A stretch of DNA of 64,000 bases from Kalmusia sp. IMI 367209. Its lineage: Eukaryota; Ascomycota; Dothideomycetes; Pleosporales; Didymosphaeriaceae. Location: assembly GCA_027946365.1 (NCBI GenBank), contig JAPEUQ010000020.1, positions 248,001 to 312,000 on the forward strand. The letters run 5' to 3'. The position numbers and the translations under genes are program-made. Of this stretch, positions 42,310 through 54,546 are shown piece after piece. The notes under the pieces were generated by a model. The model ran no database searches. It was not told where the DNA came from and saw only the letters and a program-made list of their open reading frames with translations. How positions within the stretch are numbered: position 1 is the first letter of the stretch; each line of letters begins with the position of its first letter.

Positions 42310-45300
42310 CTTTCCTTGTTTCCTTGAGTCTGTCCTTACCGGAGGTAAATACTGTGCGCACCTTTTCGGTTTAGTTTAATCAAAACAATATTGGTTAGAA
42401 ATGCGTTTGCGCTTGCGTGACTGTGAAGTCGTTGTTCGATGCGTTGACCTCGAAGGGGCAGAAAATAGGCCCGTCCGTTCGGTGAACGTGTCAAAAGTAC
42501 GCGTCTCGTGATCCAGTGGTATATGTGGGCTGTAGGCCTTGACATTACCGAAGGAGACCGACTCATGTGAAAAAGGATGAGCAGTAGTGAATGAGGAACA
42601 TCGCAAAGCTATCGCACGACCGTATGTGTTATGTCCATCTGGACCTGGTGCGAGATGCGTGTCTCCCCTCTTTTCTACCCCGTGCTGCTTTTTCTCCGCA
42701 CGTCGCTCGGGCCTCTGGATGCCTCTCTGCTCTCGTCACCACCGGACGACGCCTCGAGCCACCTACTACACTACACTTTCGAGCCGTGTCAACTATGCTA
42801 TGTATATTTACCGTAGGCGACTTTTTTCCCGAGTCATCATGTAGATACCTGAATTTTCTGGAGATACTCGACTTGCGAGCTGACATCTCATCATCATCAT
42901 CCTTTCCCAGATAGATTCAATTCACCTATTTGTATCATCTTTCCAACTATCTACGAAGGCGAAACAGTAACAATGCATGGTTCAGCTTGGGAAATGAAGC
43001 TCATTCGACCTGGGAGCTGTTTTCATCGCGACTGCGGCCTGGACTGCCGGCGAGCTTGAGACTTTCCTGCAAAAGTATCTTTACAACGATATAAAATCAC
43101 TCTTGTTTACTGCGTCTGGTCTTTTGGAGAGTGCGGAGGCGTTGGGATCGTGGTGTGAGAGCGAGGGGACATGGTCGGTTTTGCGGCCTACAGGTCCAGG
43201 GCGGCTGGAGTTGGCTGGGGAGGATGCGGAAATGGTGAAGAGGTAGAGAGAAATTATGGACTGGGAACGACTTCACACCAATTGCTGGCTATGCCTTAGA
43301 GATGTAGAGAACATGGTACATGCATGCTATAGAACTCCTAATTATTATGACCGTACAGCTTCATTCCTGAAGGACTGAGCCTTTGCGCCAGGTTAATCCG
43401 CACCGAGCATCCTTAACTCGGCCGCCATCTTTGTAACCGCGAGCATTGATACAATATCCTGTACCTCCCGTGAGGGGGACGTGTCGCCCTACTACCATAA
43501 GATTCCTTATCCCACAGGTGCTGATGAGCTTTATCGCGTTCCGCGCTGGAGGCGGTCATCGATGACGGCGCATCAGCTTACGCTATCTTCCAAGGATTTG
43601 ATATATACGCTCGCACCTCTGAAGTACGTAGTATACCCGGCGGGGATCTTGTATGGGAGACATTCGGATGTAGCCACTTCGTTGTCTATATTTTTCGTAT
43701 CGTTCGTGTCCTCGTTTACGATCGAGAGGTAGATGCCTTTAAAATATATCGTCCTTTCCACGTTGCATGGCGGAAAGAGACGGCTCGGAACATCTCATTC
43801 TGGCACGCCTGCAAGAGCCGTGTCACCTCTCTGACGACACATCTTTAGTTAGCAACATGTCTCGAGTTGGTTCAGATGTACGCTGGAATAGCTTACCGCC
43901 ATGATAAATAAGGTGTTCCCTTTCTACAAAAGACGGTTGACGCAACCCACGCTTGCGTGAAAAGAAAGCCAGAGTCCACTCGAGAACGACTAACTGTTCG
44001 CGTCAGAAAGGAAGGATGGGCATATCCCATGTTACAAAGGCAGTTTGATGATGGTGACTGATGCCTGATAGAAAATCAGCGCTGCCGTCAGGCGCGGCTG
44101 CAGACGGGTTTGCCCCACCCGAAGTCCGTGCCCCGCCCTTCCCCCAAACTTCTGCTTATGTCACACACACGAAAGTGCCACGCTCGGCCAAGCGACAAGT
44201 CGGTCAACGCGCTTCAAGCAAACGCTGCGCACCGCGACTTCAACTACCGCCCACCGATTCTTCGTCCCTTGCTGCATCCCTCCCTTCAGCAGATGCTGTC
44301 GAATTTCCGAATCTTAATTATAATGCAGCCTAAATGCTGCACCCACGACGTACTGCTCCACCCTTGTTCTGATCGCGATGCGCATTGCCGCCCACCCACT
44401 CGCCGTCGACGCCCCAAACGGCTCTGATGACGGCTCGTAGCGAAGCCACGACGAAACTCCTTAGCGACGCTAAAATAGACGCTCGAAGGTGATACCCTCA
44501 GGATTTGGACGGAGCAAGGAATCGAGTACCAGAAACCGGACACGAAAGGGCGAAAAGCGGGAAACGGATGCTTGCTGAGTTCCGAAATATGGTTCTGTAT
44601 TACTAGGCTCAACAGCAAGAACCGGCAGTTACAGTACACACAGGGCCATCTTGCACGCCAAGGGCCCTCCACAGCGGAGGCACAAATTCCTCTCAGCGTT
44701 TGGCAATGGGCTATTTCTAGCCTTTACTACAGAAATAGGAAATGGGGACCAGGAGACGGTAACCGGAAAATGGGAACCAGATAACGGACACAGAATTGGT
44801 CACAAGACACACTCTCACGGGTCCCGAAGAGATGGCCGCAATCGCGCCGAGGGCCTCCCACGGAACCACACGGCTGTGCTGCCGACCGTACGCAGAGGAT
44901 CAGTCGAGGCCCGTTACCGTGTTGAAAGGCCGATGAGATCGTTGGCAAATGCGAAATACCGAAGCGATCGTCCATCGCCAACATCGAAACGGCAGACACT
45001 TCGAATATCTTCATCCTAGAACAAAGCCTCAATTCCAAAGTCTATCGCCTGCAAGCAAATCGAGTCTCCTCTTGCATAGACACTTTTGATCGCTATCAGG
45101 ATGGAGACGGGAGCATGTAGGACATAGCATCTCGTATGGAGTGAATAGATCCTTCAGGCTTGCGGTCATTACGATTACAGCGAGAGAGGAAGATCTTGTA
45201 AGTAGTAGACTTTGACAGCGACTTGTTATGTTTACCTCGCTCCTCATTATCATGCGTACGACGCCGCGCAGTGATTCAACATCATTCGTAAGGGCACACT

Positions 45301-47397
45301 TCACGGCATATTAGCCCATGTGAACATCAATCTTCGTCATGTCTATCGGCGGAACAGCTGAGGCTGGCATGAAGCGCGTCGTGATTCTGGCTTATCAGAG
45401 TAGACAATAGTTCTCGCACCAACATATCTCATATAACGACATACTGTCAGCTCTCTCAACTGCGTGAACGGTGCTTAGTTGTTGCCACGGCCCATCATAG
45501 CAACGCTACGTTCAAGCGCATGACGTAGCTAGCAGGGAGCGTAGCGAGACACACTGCGTACCGAGACAAACGAGGGGTACTTTGACTTTCAACAGCGGAA
45601 AACTTATGTGCACAACAGATATCGCCATCATGCTATACAAATAATCTGCTGTGGCTAATTCCGAATGTCTATGATCCCTCCTACCCAAAAATTACGTTTG
45701 CATTATCGCCTCCGTGCCTAATTTGTACGGCGCCTTATGTCGTGGCATAGCTGGCCTCCCTTCCCACAGCGCCAACCTCAAGCTTGTTTCGTTCCAATTC
45801 ACTATAGATTAGCCTTATCCTAGCCTCACAACCTCGCCCCGCTACCAGCAAGTCATCATCGGCTCGATACGCGCTGCGGGGCGCGATTTTATGCAGCGCC
45901 GCCCCATCGATTAGTACTTTCAGCAGAAGCAAACCACTAATCCTAACTAATATATAATAACCCGGCACGCCTTACCTTATATATCTGCGGGTATTTTACT
46001 ATCGTTACAGAACAGGATGTATGACTATATAGCTTACACAAGCGCTCGGCTTATCTTAAATCCGACTTAAGATTGAGAGCAGTGATGAGACATAGTCTGA
46101 TGCTTATATCATAAGCCAATGCGCTTCTAGTGTCGAAACCTACTTCGACACAAAGACGTAGCCCAATGCACAACAATACCTACTCCATAACATAGAGATA
46201 TAGCGTAACCATACCCTTAAGCCCCAACGCCTACTATTGTTCTCTCTACTGACTAAACGAAAGAACTAATCAAGCCCACCACGTCCCTATGCTCTTTGGG
46301 TCCACCAGCGCCGATTCCTAGACCAAGCCGCAGCGAGCGGCTTGTTGGAGGGGAGTACGATATGGCGGGAAGGATATAAGACAAGATAGAATGTGGTGGG
46401 CCTAGAAATCGGGCCTTGCGCTTCAGCAAGTGGGTTTAACTAAGCGTTAGTAGCGAAACGTCGTTATTATAAGCGTATACGAGGGTGGAAAGTTACTATA
46501 TGTTTTAGTGGTATAGCTATTATATGGTTAAAATGACCAGCGGCTCTTTGTATGGACAACGCAATCTTCAGGGCTGTAGAGAGATACTTCAGATTGACCT
46601 TTAACGGTTATAAGTCCTGGATTGTTTATGCTCCTGAGGGATAAGTAAGTACTAGTAGAGCTGCACTGGTGGCTATGCTTAGTAAGATTCTATAGTAGCT
46701 GCATACAGCATTTCTTTAGCTATGTCTACAATTCATCGCCTCCTGCACAACCCTCCAGCCGGTGCGGCTCGGCCATCCTCCTTGCGTGCGATGGCAAGTC
46801 AAAGTACTAGTTCACATTACGCCATGATTCGTAAGCGAGCCGCTGTACATTTGGCCATACCTGTTTCATACCATCCCAGGCTGCCGCTTTTAATCAGAAC
46901 CATCACGCAACCCGCATATCTACTATAAGGTTGACACACGCAGCACGCTAGTATATGTTACCTCAAAGCATTATTTTTACAGTACTCTAGCACTCTCTAG
47001 GGATAAACACCAAGGCGCTGAGTGCCGTAAAATTGTTTCAGCCATACGCTCTATACCTTCTATAAAGATAGGCATCCTGACCGGATCTTGTCACACGATC
47101 TTTAAAGACTCATCGATTACATCATTTGCGGTATTTATTAGTATTTATAGGCCATAAAATCTCCAAATGATTGGCGATCGACATAAAGCATGGGTGCTTC
47201 CAAGGATAAACACGAATCTCACCGGTTTTAACTTGGGGCCTGAACGAGGCTGGGAAAACGAAGGTTCAGTTTACCAGCCAATCCCACTCGAGGGATGACA
47301 TCCACCAAATTCATTGTTATACTAAAGGACAGCGTTTGTCGAGCAATTTTCCATCTTGCATTAAATTACAGTCGACATTGATCTGTTTGATATTACA
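42310..47397. other. Gene-poor 5 kb; no confident gene
   Basis: Only short frames occur. A reading frame without a start codon at about 43010-43246 (LGAVFIATAAWTAGELETFL, then SAEALGSWCESEGTWSVLRP) has clearly protein-like composition and may be the last exon of a lost gene. Stretches at 45.9-46.7 kb are AT-richer with many stops. Nothing resembling rRNA, tRNA or terminal repeats is seen. Confidence 0.45.
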
Positions 47398-49002
47398 ATG
47401 TCGCAAGCTTCCACCATGAATAACAATTTCAATTTCCCGAGCCTAGATCTTGAAGCCCAGCAGATACGACTTATCAAACTCCAATATCAAAAAGGGCCCA
47501 CCCCTAATATATGCTGCAATATGACCGTGCATAAACTCAGCATAGATACGGAGTATACAGCGTTGTCTTATATGTGGGGAAATCAATCTTCCAACTTCAA
47601 CAAAATTTCGGTTAACGGCGAAGATTTCTGGATCTATGATAACCTTTTTGATTTCTTGACAGTCCAGTCGACGAATACAGAATTATGTCGTAGTACATAT
47701 CTCTGGGTAGACCAAGTGTGCATCGATCAGTCAAACACCAACGAAAGAAACCAGCAAGTCAATCTAATGTCGAAAATATACCAATTGGCAACCAGTACTA
47801 TTGTCTGGCTGGGACTACCTGGTAAGGGTAATGCTATGAGTGGAGACGTAGCTTCCAAAGTTACAAAAGCTATAAAGCAAATGGTTCACACTCATCAGTC
47901 CTCAACTAGGGTTGAAATACCATGCGAAGATTTGATATTGCCAGCCGATCTATGCTCAGCAGCTGATATGCTTTGCCAACATCCCCTGGGAATCGTCAGA
48001 CTCTTGAATTCATCTGCTTATTGGACACGACTCTGGATCATACAAGAAATACTTTTATCACAACACCTAATCCTACAATGCGGTCCGCATACCATCGATT
48101 GGGCTGATTTCGACCGATGCTTCGACCTGTGGGTTCCTTTGGATCAGAAGTTGACCACGGCTAGTTTCGGCTACTCCGCGATATCACACTCTAAAGAAAC
48201 GGCCAATAAATCTCAGGTCGAAATTTCAGATTCCACCCCTAAGAAAGTGTCAATCAGGGATGGTAAACTCCAGCAACTCGGATATCTGATACAACACAAA
48301 AGAAGAAACGTTTCAAGCGAAAATAATGGATTGACCTGGAAAGAAGCATGCCAGCTATCCAACGCTTCTATATGCAGCCACACCCACGATAAAATATTCG
48401 GTCTTCTTGGTATCGTACGCAGCTCTCTTCGTTTCCAGGCTGACTATGACAAGCCACTAGATGAGCTTTTCAACATTGTACTGGGCCTCGAAATAGAGGC
48501 AGAGCCAGATGCTCAGAGTGCAATGATCCAGAGATTTGGGCCACCTATCTTGACATATTGCAAGGAAGCTGATTCACTTTCGAATTCACTCAAACTCGGC
48601 CTGCATTACAGTGAGGTTAAAAAGATTGTGGAAGGCATATACCTACGAACAGGCCGATGGGAATATCTTGAATCATTTATTCCCGAGCTATTTGGAGAAC
48701 CGCATTCATCGCCATGGGATCATGAGCGAGCGTACAATTCAGATCTCATAGATGCGTTGGGACTCCCTTCAATTGCCTATACAGAACACATTTGCAGGGC
48801 TCCAAAACCGGTTGATCCACAATTGCGAGCGGCTATTGGGGCCCAAATGGAAAATCTCGCTCGAAAGATACTTGGTGACCAGGCATTTACCCGTTTAGTC
48901 AAAGGTTCGCGTCAACTAGAACAGTCATCATCTTCTTCTCTTGCGGACGAGTCCAACCCACCAGAGGACCTAGAAATGCCACCAGCAGCTCAGGCGAATT
49001 AG
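47398..49002 (+). CDS. HET-domain (heterokaryon incompatibility) protein, 534 aa
   Basis: One uninterrupted exon from ATG at 47398. After a lead-in (QQIRLIKLQYQKG) the HET signature blocks occur in order: YTALSYMWGNQ (about residue 57), ISVNGEDFWIYDNLFDFL, TYLWVDQVCIDQSNTNERNQ, VNLMSKIYQLATSTIVWLG, and after an insert SSAYWTRLWIIQEILLS. The length is typical for fungal HET proteins. The domain triggers cell death after fusion with a genetically different mycelium or during related immune responses, often acting with NLR or SesB-type partners. The C-terminal half is specific to this protein and has a Ser/Glu/Pro-rich end. The nuclease-like gene follows on the same strand after about 530 bp. 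No decay is visible. Confidence 0.92.
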   Translation: MSQASTMNNNFNFPSLDLEAQQIRLIKLQYQKGPTPNICCNMTVHKLSIDTEYTALSYMWGNQSSNFNKISVNGEDFWIYDNLFDFLTVQSTNTELCRSTYLWVDQVCIDQSNTNERNQQVNLMSKIYQLATSTIVWLGLPGKGNAMSGDVASKVTKAIKQMVHTHQSSTRVEIPCEDLILPADLCSAADMLCQHPLGIVRLLNSSAYWTRLWIIQEILLSQHLILQCGPHTIDWADFDRCFDLWVPLDQKLTTASFGYSAISHSKETANKSQVEISDSTPKKVSIRDGKLQQLGYLIQHKRRNVSSENNGLTWKEACQLSNASICSHTHDKIFGLLGIVRSSLRFQADYDKPLDELFNIVLGLEIEAEPDAQSAMIQRFGPPILTYCKEADSLSNSLKLGLHYSEVKKIVEGIYLRTGRWEYLESFIPELFGEPHSSPWDHERAYNSDLIDALGLPSIAYTEHICRAPKPVDPQLRAAIGAQMENLARKILGDQAFTRLVKGSRQLEQSSSSSLADESNPPEDLEMPPAAQAN

Positions 49003-49533
49003 CTCTTGTTGACTTTACAGGGTTTCAAAGAAGTTAACAAGGGTGCAAGATAGGGGTTGAGAAGTGGTTAAACGGTGACGTTACAGAAGCCCGCAAACGC
49101 TACCCGACTGTCTTTTCCACAACGAGCGCTACTGCAAGAAAACAACCAGTTTCTGGCTAGGCGGTTTCTTGTGTTGCGATGATGTACTGCGACGTAGATA
49201 GACATGTCGGCGCCAAGCCAAATCCTGAATTACGCAATACAGCTACCTCGGCTGCGGCGGGGGGCCGGATCATCACTTCAAGGACTCATCTCTAAATCAA
49301 CACCAGGCAGTCCTTTCTAAATACAATGCAAGTTATCCTCGCAAGCAGAAGTGTTGTTCATCTCTTGCAGTACTATCGCTGACTGTTGGTAGCTGCTACC
49401 ATGTATCGAAACGCCGACGAGCCGTACACGCCAAGTACATCCTGCGCTTTGTTGCTCAACACCGAACAAAGACAGCGCCAACATCCCGCGACGACTTCCC
49501 CTTCGTCGTCCCTCCCGTCTCGCCCCTTTTTCT

Positions 49534-51166
49534 ATGGCTAATTCGTCGCCTCCGTTTCCATTTCTCCACCGCGAACAGTCATCGTATATCGAATCGTGGA
49601 TCGCACGAATTCCTCTACCTCCACCCGAACACATTCGCCCGCCGAATCGCAAGCGCGCCAACTCTGCGCCCATGTCCACCCCTGGGAAGCGCCGACGAAT
49701 TGATGACGATGTTATGCCTGGGCAAAGCGCATCTGTCACTGATTCGAGCCATCCGCTTGACTTGGGCCGACACAACACCTTCAGCCCGTTGGACAGTCAA
49801 GTTGGCAGCCGCCAGTCTAGTTGGGCTGGTACGGGTAAATCGTCGTCTCGGCGCGGCATCAGCCCATCGCGCGAGACAAGATGGACGCTGAAGCACGCAT
49901 CGCCTCCCATCCTGACAGAGTCATATAATGGCTCGCAGCTCCTAGCTGATGAAACTATCAGGAACAAGGTGATGGCCGCTATGGAGCGACTTAGCCCGGA
50001 GGAAGTTTCTGGCTGGGTGCCGCGATGCCTCAAGGTACATGCCCACGCGCTGAATGTGTCGGATGACCGATGACTGACACCTGGTCTGTAGGAAGAGATC
50101 GAGTCGGACAACACACTTGGCATGCAGCCTTTCGATCGATATGCCTTCCTTGATTCCCCCTGCAACCTTTCCGAGTGCAATCCAATCCTCCGCGAGCAAC
50201 TACAATACATACTGAGGAAGGTCAAGCAGATATGGAAGCGCGCGAGGACGTGCTACCAGGAGGGTCGTGATGAAAATGCCTGGTGTCAGGTTGTGATCCA
50301 GCCCCTAATGGAGCTAGCACTAAAACTCTCTGGGAATGGTAAAATGCTGTTGCAAAGCGTGTATGGCCCTCTTCCGTCCCCTCTTGGGCGTATATATGAC
50401 TGACGTACTTAGACAAACTCAGGCTATTGATTCTGAGTACCTCTCCATCGACCCTATAACTATGAGGCGCCTTGACCGAAAGGCCGACTTCACCTTCTCG
50501 TACTCGCACGAAGAGGATGGCCTCGCCGCTCTCTACGCACGCTTACGGCCTCGAAACCCCGTCGTCAGTCACACGTTGGACGCTTTCACAAGTAAGACTG
50601 CCGTCTTTAGCGGCATTCAGGTCAAGGCGCCTTATGGCAACAGGTCAGAGGCAGAATATCAGATCAGTGTATTCATGGGCGCAAGCCTACGGAAGAAGGC
50701 AGAGCTTGCTCGGATGGCTGGACTGTCTAATACCACATCGGCACTGATTGAGCCTGCCTTTGTAGTGGTGGGGCATGATTGGTATTTCTATCTCGGATAC
50801 CTGCGTCCTGACGGTGCAGTCCACTTACTTAAACACGGCTCCTGCTCAACCACCAGCGTGTCAGAGGTGTTCAAGATCCTTAGGGTATTGAGGAACGTGG
50901 TCGAGTATGGGCTAGAGGGGCTTGAGGAAGGGGGCCTGGAAGCGGAGATTGGATACTGGGGTGGGTTTCTGGGACCGGTGCTCGAAAGGTTGGCTAGTGA
51001 GCAGATATTGACATGGGAGGATGTAGGTGCTGCGATGCTTGGACACGGAGAGCAGATATTGACATGGGAGGATGTAAGTGCTGCGATGCTTAGACATGAG
51101 GCCATACATATGGAAAGTGCCGCTGTGTTAAGTCCTACCAGGGTAGCTAGTCTCGATAGGGGCTAA
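49534..51166 (+). CDS. PD-(D/E)XK nuclease-like family protein, three exons, 507 aa; catalytic Glu replaced by Gln
   Basis: Exons are 49534-50034, 50092-50360 and 50413-51166; introns are 57 and 52 bp and phases agree. Residues 1-165 form a polar basic leader (KRANSAPMSTPGKRRRIDDD). The middle (REQLQYILRKVKQIWKRART; RDENAWCQVVIQPLMELAL) is helical. The nuclease core has D about 282 (RKADFTFSYSH), then VFSGIQVKAP, where the expected E-x-K reads Q-x-K (Q about 326, K about 328), and a helix SEAEYQISVFMGASLRKKAE. The broken paralogues at 17.4 and 20.6 kb keep EVK. A 51-bp tandem duplication repeats EQILTWEDV.AAML near the C-terminus. This is the only uninterrupted member of its subfamily here. 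It may be a catalytically dead, binding-only derivative, or use Gln; function is unknown for the family. Confidence 0.8.
50999..51100 (+). repeat. 51-bp coding tandem duplication
   Basis: GAGCAGATATTGACATGGGA starts at 50999 and again at 51050 with five or so differences over the 51-bp unit, duplicating 17 residues (EQILTWEDV.AAML.H) in frame. Confidence 0.9.
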
Positions 51167-52000
51167 GGTTGGTTCTCGGGCAAGAGTAACGGTAGGGGAA
51201 GTAAGGCTGGTCACGTGAGTGAGCCGTCCTTGTAGGTCGTAGTCGTAAGGTAACGAGATAACAAGTAGTTAGAGTTCCAAACAATAGATTGTTAAGTGGT
51301 TGACAAGTTGAACACGAAAGCCAAAGGGCTTCCGAGTCCACAACTATATACCATAGAAGAACGCTCTTGTATGAGTGCTCTTCCATGAACGGTCACGTGA
51401 CTTAGCGCCTACGGCACAGTCGTGCTGACCGTCAGCTAATGAAGACTCGTAGTTACATACAAAACTGCGCACAGCCCCTCCAGGAATCTCAGATCCTAAC
51501 ACGCTGCTTCGCGTATTCCTATGTGATGGGGGGAGTCATGGGGCTGAGTAGGCGTTGGGATCATCATATATGATTCGAAGTCGGCGGTTTTCTTTCAGTT
51601 CGATCAAGTCGTGTTATTAGGACGAATGAGGAGGTGATAGCACTGGATGGCTCTAGGGTATTGGTAGGTGGTTCGACGGATTATGGAGCGCACTTCAAGA
51701 AATAGGAAGTACTTTTTCCTCGAGGTATTGATTGGCTACATGCTAGCGTAGGCTTACGAAGAGTTAGGCAAGGGTGAGCACAAGTTGTAAGCTAACATCA
51801 GAAGTATAAGTAGATAGCAATTAGTAGTAACGGTTATAGAGTTATTAGTAGATCTACATTAGACTTGGCCTATCCTAAAAGTATCTGTGATTATAGGTCG
51901 TCTTCTATGGGTGTTTTCCCTATGCTGTTGTCATCCTGAGTGGTCTTTACGAGTGGCACGCTTCGCGTCTGAGCAGCTTAGCCTTAAAGGCTGTCAACAT
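51167..52000. other. No gene seen
   Basis: Intergenic, moderately AT-rich sequence between a plus-strand gene and a minus-strand ORF. No repeats or terminal structures are evident. Confidence 0.5.
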
Positions 52001-52001
52001 C

Positions 52002-52544
52002 CTAGCGTAAATTGTGGTCTAGCCTCAGTCGAAATCTCCGTCGCAGCTCTCGGTTCTTGTATAGTTGTTCGGCGATAGAACCCACAGAATCCTCGACGGA
52101 GAATTGCTGAAAGATGTTCAAGTCTAGCTCTGAGCTCACCATCTGGTGCTGGACTACCTCCCCGTTTTCCGCTAGAGTATGCAGCGATGTGAAATGCCTC
52201 TCCTCAACAAAATCAGATTCCATGATATCGGCCCAGACGGCTGCCAGTTTTTCTAGGAAGTCCTCCCAAGGAAGGATCCTTTCGGGTCGGAGTTTGTTGT
52301 TTGCATTCGCAGCGTCGCCTCGCGTCGATTTCGTCGCATCGGTCTGGACGGTGAGACCTGAGTAAAGGTAATTGTGACAAGCGTCGAGAAGCTCGGGGAA
52401 GGTTGTCTTGCGGGTTCGCTCTTGCCTTCTTTCACGGGTACGCTCCACGACTTCACGGTCGCGTACTGCTTCCAAATATAACGTCTTCCAGTCGGGCGAT
52501 TGTTTGAGCCATATCGTGCCGGTGCGGCCGATTGTTCCGTTCAC
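52002..52544 (-). CDS. Fungal kinase-associated-type N-terminal domain, possibly partial, about 180 aa
   Basis: The minus-strand frame contains DWKTLYLEAVRDREVVERTR (start of a charged helix), TTFPELLDACHNYLY, LRPERILPWEDFLEKLAAVW, HFTSLHTLAENGEVVQHQMV, SELDLNIFQQFSVEDSVGSI and AEQLYKNRELRRRFRL. The order (coiled helix, T.F.E.L..CH, R..PW.DF, E.DL..F.R..VE..V) is one I associate with the N-terminal domain of a fungal accessory kinase-like family. Here the frame stops before any kinase domain. The first codon of the open frame is GTG and no good ATG precedes it, so a 5' exon is missing or unrecognised. It may be a gene fragment. Confidence 0.4.
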   Translation of the reverse strand: MNGTIGRTGTIWLKQSPDWKTLYLEAVRDREVVERTRERRQERTRKTTFPELLDACHNYLYSGLTVQTDATKSTRGDAANANNKLRPERILPWEDFLEKLAAVWADIMESDFVEERHFTSLHTLAENGEVVQHQMVSSELDLNIFQQFSVEDSVGSIAEQLYKNRELRRRFRLRLDHNLR

Positions 52545-53149
52545 ACCGTTATTCGGGTCCGATCCGCGTAAGAAATAGGCACTACCGACGCGTAGTGGCG
52601 TTTAAATTCGGCATAAAATGTAGTAGACTGGTGGTAGAAGTGCGCGTTATCCTCCAAAGGAGCATTGTAGAATCGGAGCGAGGCGCGTTGTGATCGCCCT
52701 AGGCTTGGCGCGATGCCAAGGCAACGCTCGGGTCCCCGATCAGATCCGCGCCTCGATCAAGCCTCACTTCGATCCCATCCCATCCGCGTCAAAAATAATC
52801 ACCGCACCGAGAGAATCCTCTCGTACTGCTGACACCAAACGCTATCTAGGCCCGATCGATCGCGGGGGAGATATGGCGGAAAGCCACGCGCCACATAACA
52901 CCAAAGAAAAGCCGCATCGCGCTCCCATCTCCGTTTCGAGGGCGAGTGCGGGGCGCGCGGCTGGGTAGGTTAGGTAGGAGTCATCATTCTCACGCTTCAC
53001 AGAGGCGCGCGTTCCAGGCGCTCGGTTGGCCGTGTGTCGAGTATACCCTGCCCCCCGCAGCCTACTCAACTCCTCCGCCGATAAGTGTAGTGCATTCCCA
53101 GGCGCTCTCCGGACGGTGTGAGACAAAGGTTGGCGTTGCTTCGTTCGAG

Positions 53150-54240
53150 GTGGAATGCTCGTACTTTTTTCCTTCGACGTATTGTCGCCAGCTGGGACAA
53201 GGCCGACGAGCATCGGGGTCCGGACTAGCTCGGGGTGCATTGCCCCGGCGATTGGCTCGCTGTTTCGTTTTCTCCCCGCTGCCCCAAGATCGGCGTTTTT
53301 CTCCTGCGTTGAGGGTGGGGTGGGGGGTGTCGCCTCGCGTTGCTGGCAGCTGGGCCAAGGCGACGAGGGGTCGAGTCAGTCCGCACAAGCTTGGGGAGCG
53401 TGGGTTGGGGTTCTTGTCTCGATTTTGAGGGTGTCGCCTCGCGTTGCCGGCAGCTGGGCCAAGACGACGAGGGTTGAGTCCGGAGAAGCTCGGGGAGCAT
53501 TGGCTGTGGCTGGGGTCATCGCTCTCCGCCCCGGCGATTGGCTCACCGTTTCGTTTCTTCCGCTGCCCAAGAGCATCGTTCTTCTCCCGCGTTGAGGGGG
53601 AGGGTGTCGTCTCGCGTTGCCGCCAGCTGGACCAAGGCGACGAGGGTCGAGTCCGGACAGGCTCGGGAGCGTGGGCTGTTCTCTCTCGCGTTTTGGGGTG
53701 TCGCCTCGCGTTGCCGCCAGCTGGACCAAGGCGACGAGGGTTGAGTCCGACAAGCTCGGAAGGTAGGGCTGGTTCTCCCGATTGTGGGGGCGTCGCCTCG
53801 CGTTGCTGGCAGCTGGGCCAAAGGCGACGAGGGTCGAGTCCGGACAAGCTCGAGGAGCATTGGCTGTGGCTGGGGTCATCGCTCTCCGCCCCGGCGATTG
53901 GCTCGCCGTTTCGTTTCTCCCGCTGCCCAAGAGCATCGTTCTTCTCCCTCGTTGAGGGGGAGGGAGTGTCGTCTCGCGTTGCCGGCAGCCGGGCCAAAGG
54001 CGACGAAGGTCGAGTCCGGGGAAGCTCGGGGGTAGGGCTGGGATTCTTCTCTCGCGTTTTGGGGTGTCGCCTCGGGGATGTCGCCTCGCGTTCCCGCCAA
54101 CTGGGCCAAGGCGACGAAGGTCAAGTCCACACAAGCTCGGGGGCATGAGCGAAGGCGACGAGGATCGAGTCCGCACAAGCTCGGGGGCATGGTCTGGGGT
54201 TCTTCTCCCGATTTTGGGGGTGTCGCCACGCCAGCGCTGC
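53150..54240. repeat. GC-rich minisatellite with higher-order structure
   Basis: A block with CTCGCGTTGC.GGCAGCTGG, GCCAAGGCGACGAGGGTCGA and GTCCGGACAAGCTCGGGG recurs about eight to ten times at roughly 90-180 bp spacing. A longer segment (GCATTGGCTGTGGCTGGGGT, then ATCGCTCTCCGCCCCGGCG and CCCAAGAGCATCGTTCTTCT) occurs at about 53500-53600 and again at about 53860-53950, giving a higher-order period of about 360 bp. Because stop codons are rare in the unit, several frames on both strands are open for 250-310 codons (for example GLDPRRLGPAGGNARRHP). I treat these as a by-product, not genes. Confidence 0.8.
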
Positions 54241-54546
54241 GACGCTGGCAGTCAATTATCACGTGACTTCTTCATCGTGATCATACACTTCACTCCTCGC
54301 AAGACTGTGTACTGGTGGAATTCCTGAGCTACATGCAATCAAAAACAATATGCCATCTACGGCTCGCTGTGTCGTTGCTCTAAGATTTATGAGCAAGCCA
54401 AACGAGTATCACGTAGATGCAGTGCTACGCTTGGCGTTTTCGTTGGCTTCCCGCGGACTCGTATCTTGACTTCCACGAGTTAACCCTGCACTTCAAATTC
54501 GGCGGTGAACACATATAAGCGATTCGAACCTGCGATCCCAATCGAC

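Noticed and set aside
52946..53428. Plus-strand frames upstream of the minisatellite
   Set aside because: They are shadows extending into the repeat, with no domain, and are contradicted by equally long frames on the other strand.
53062..54176. Open frames of 234-311 codons on both strands
   Set aside because: They arise from a GC-rich minisatellite open in several frames at once; the peptides are only repeated unit translations.
54515..54540. tRNA T-arm-like word GGTTCGAATC on the minus strand
   Set aside because: No acceptor stem, D-arm or anticodon arm can be built around it.
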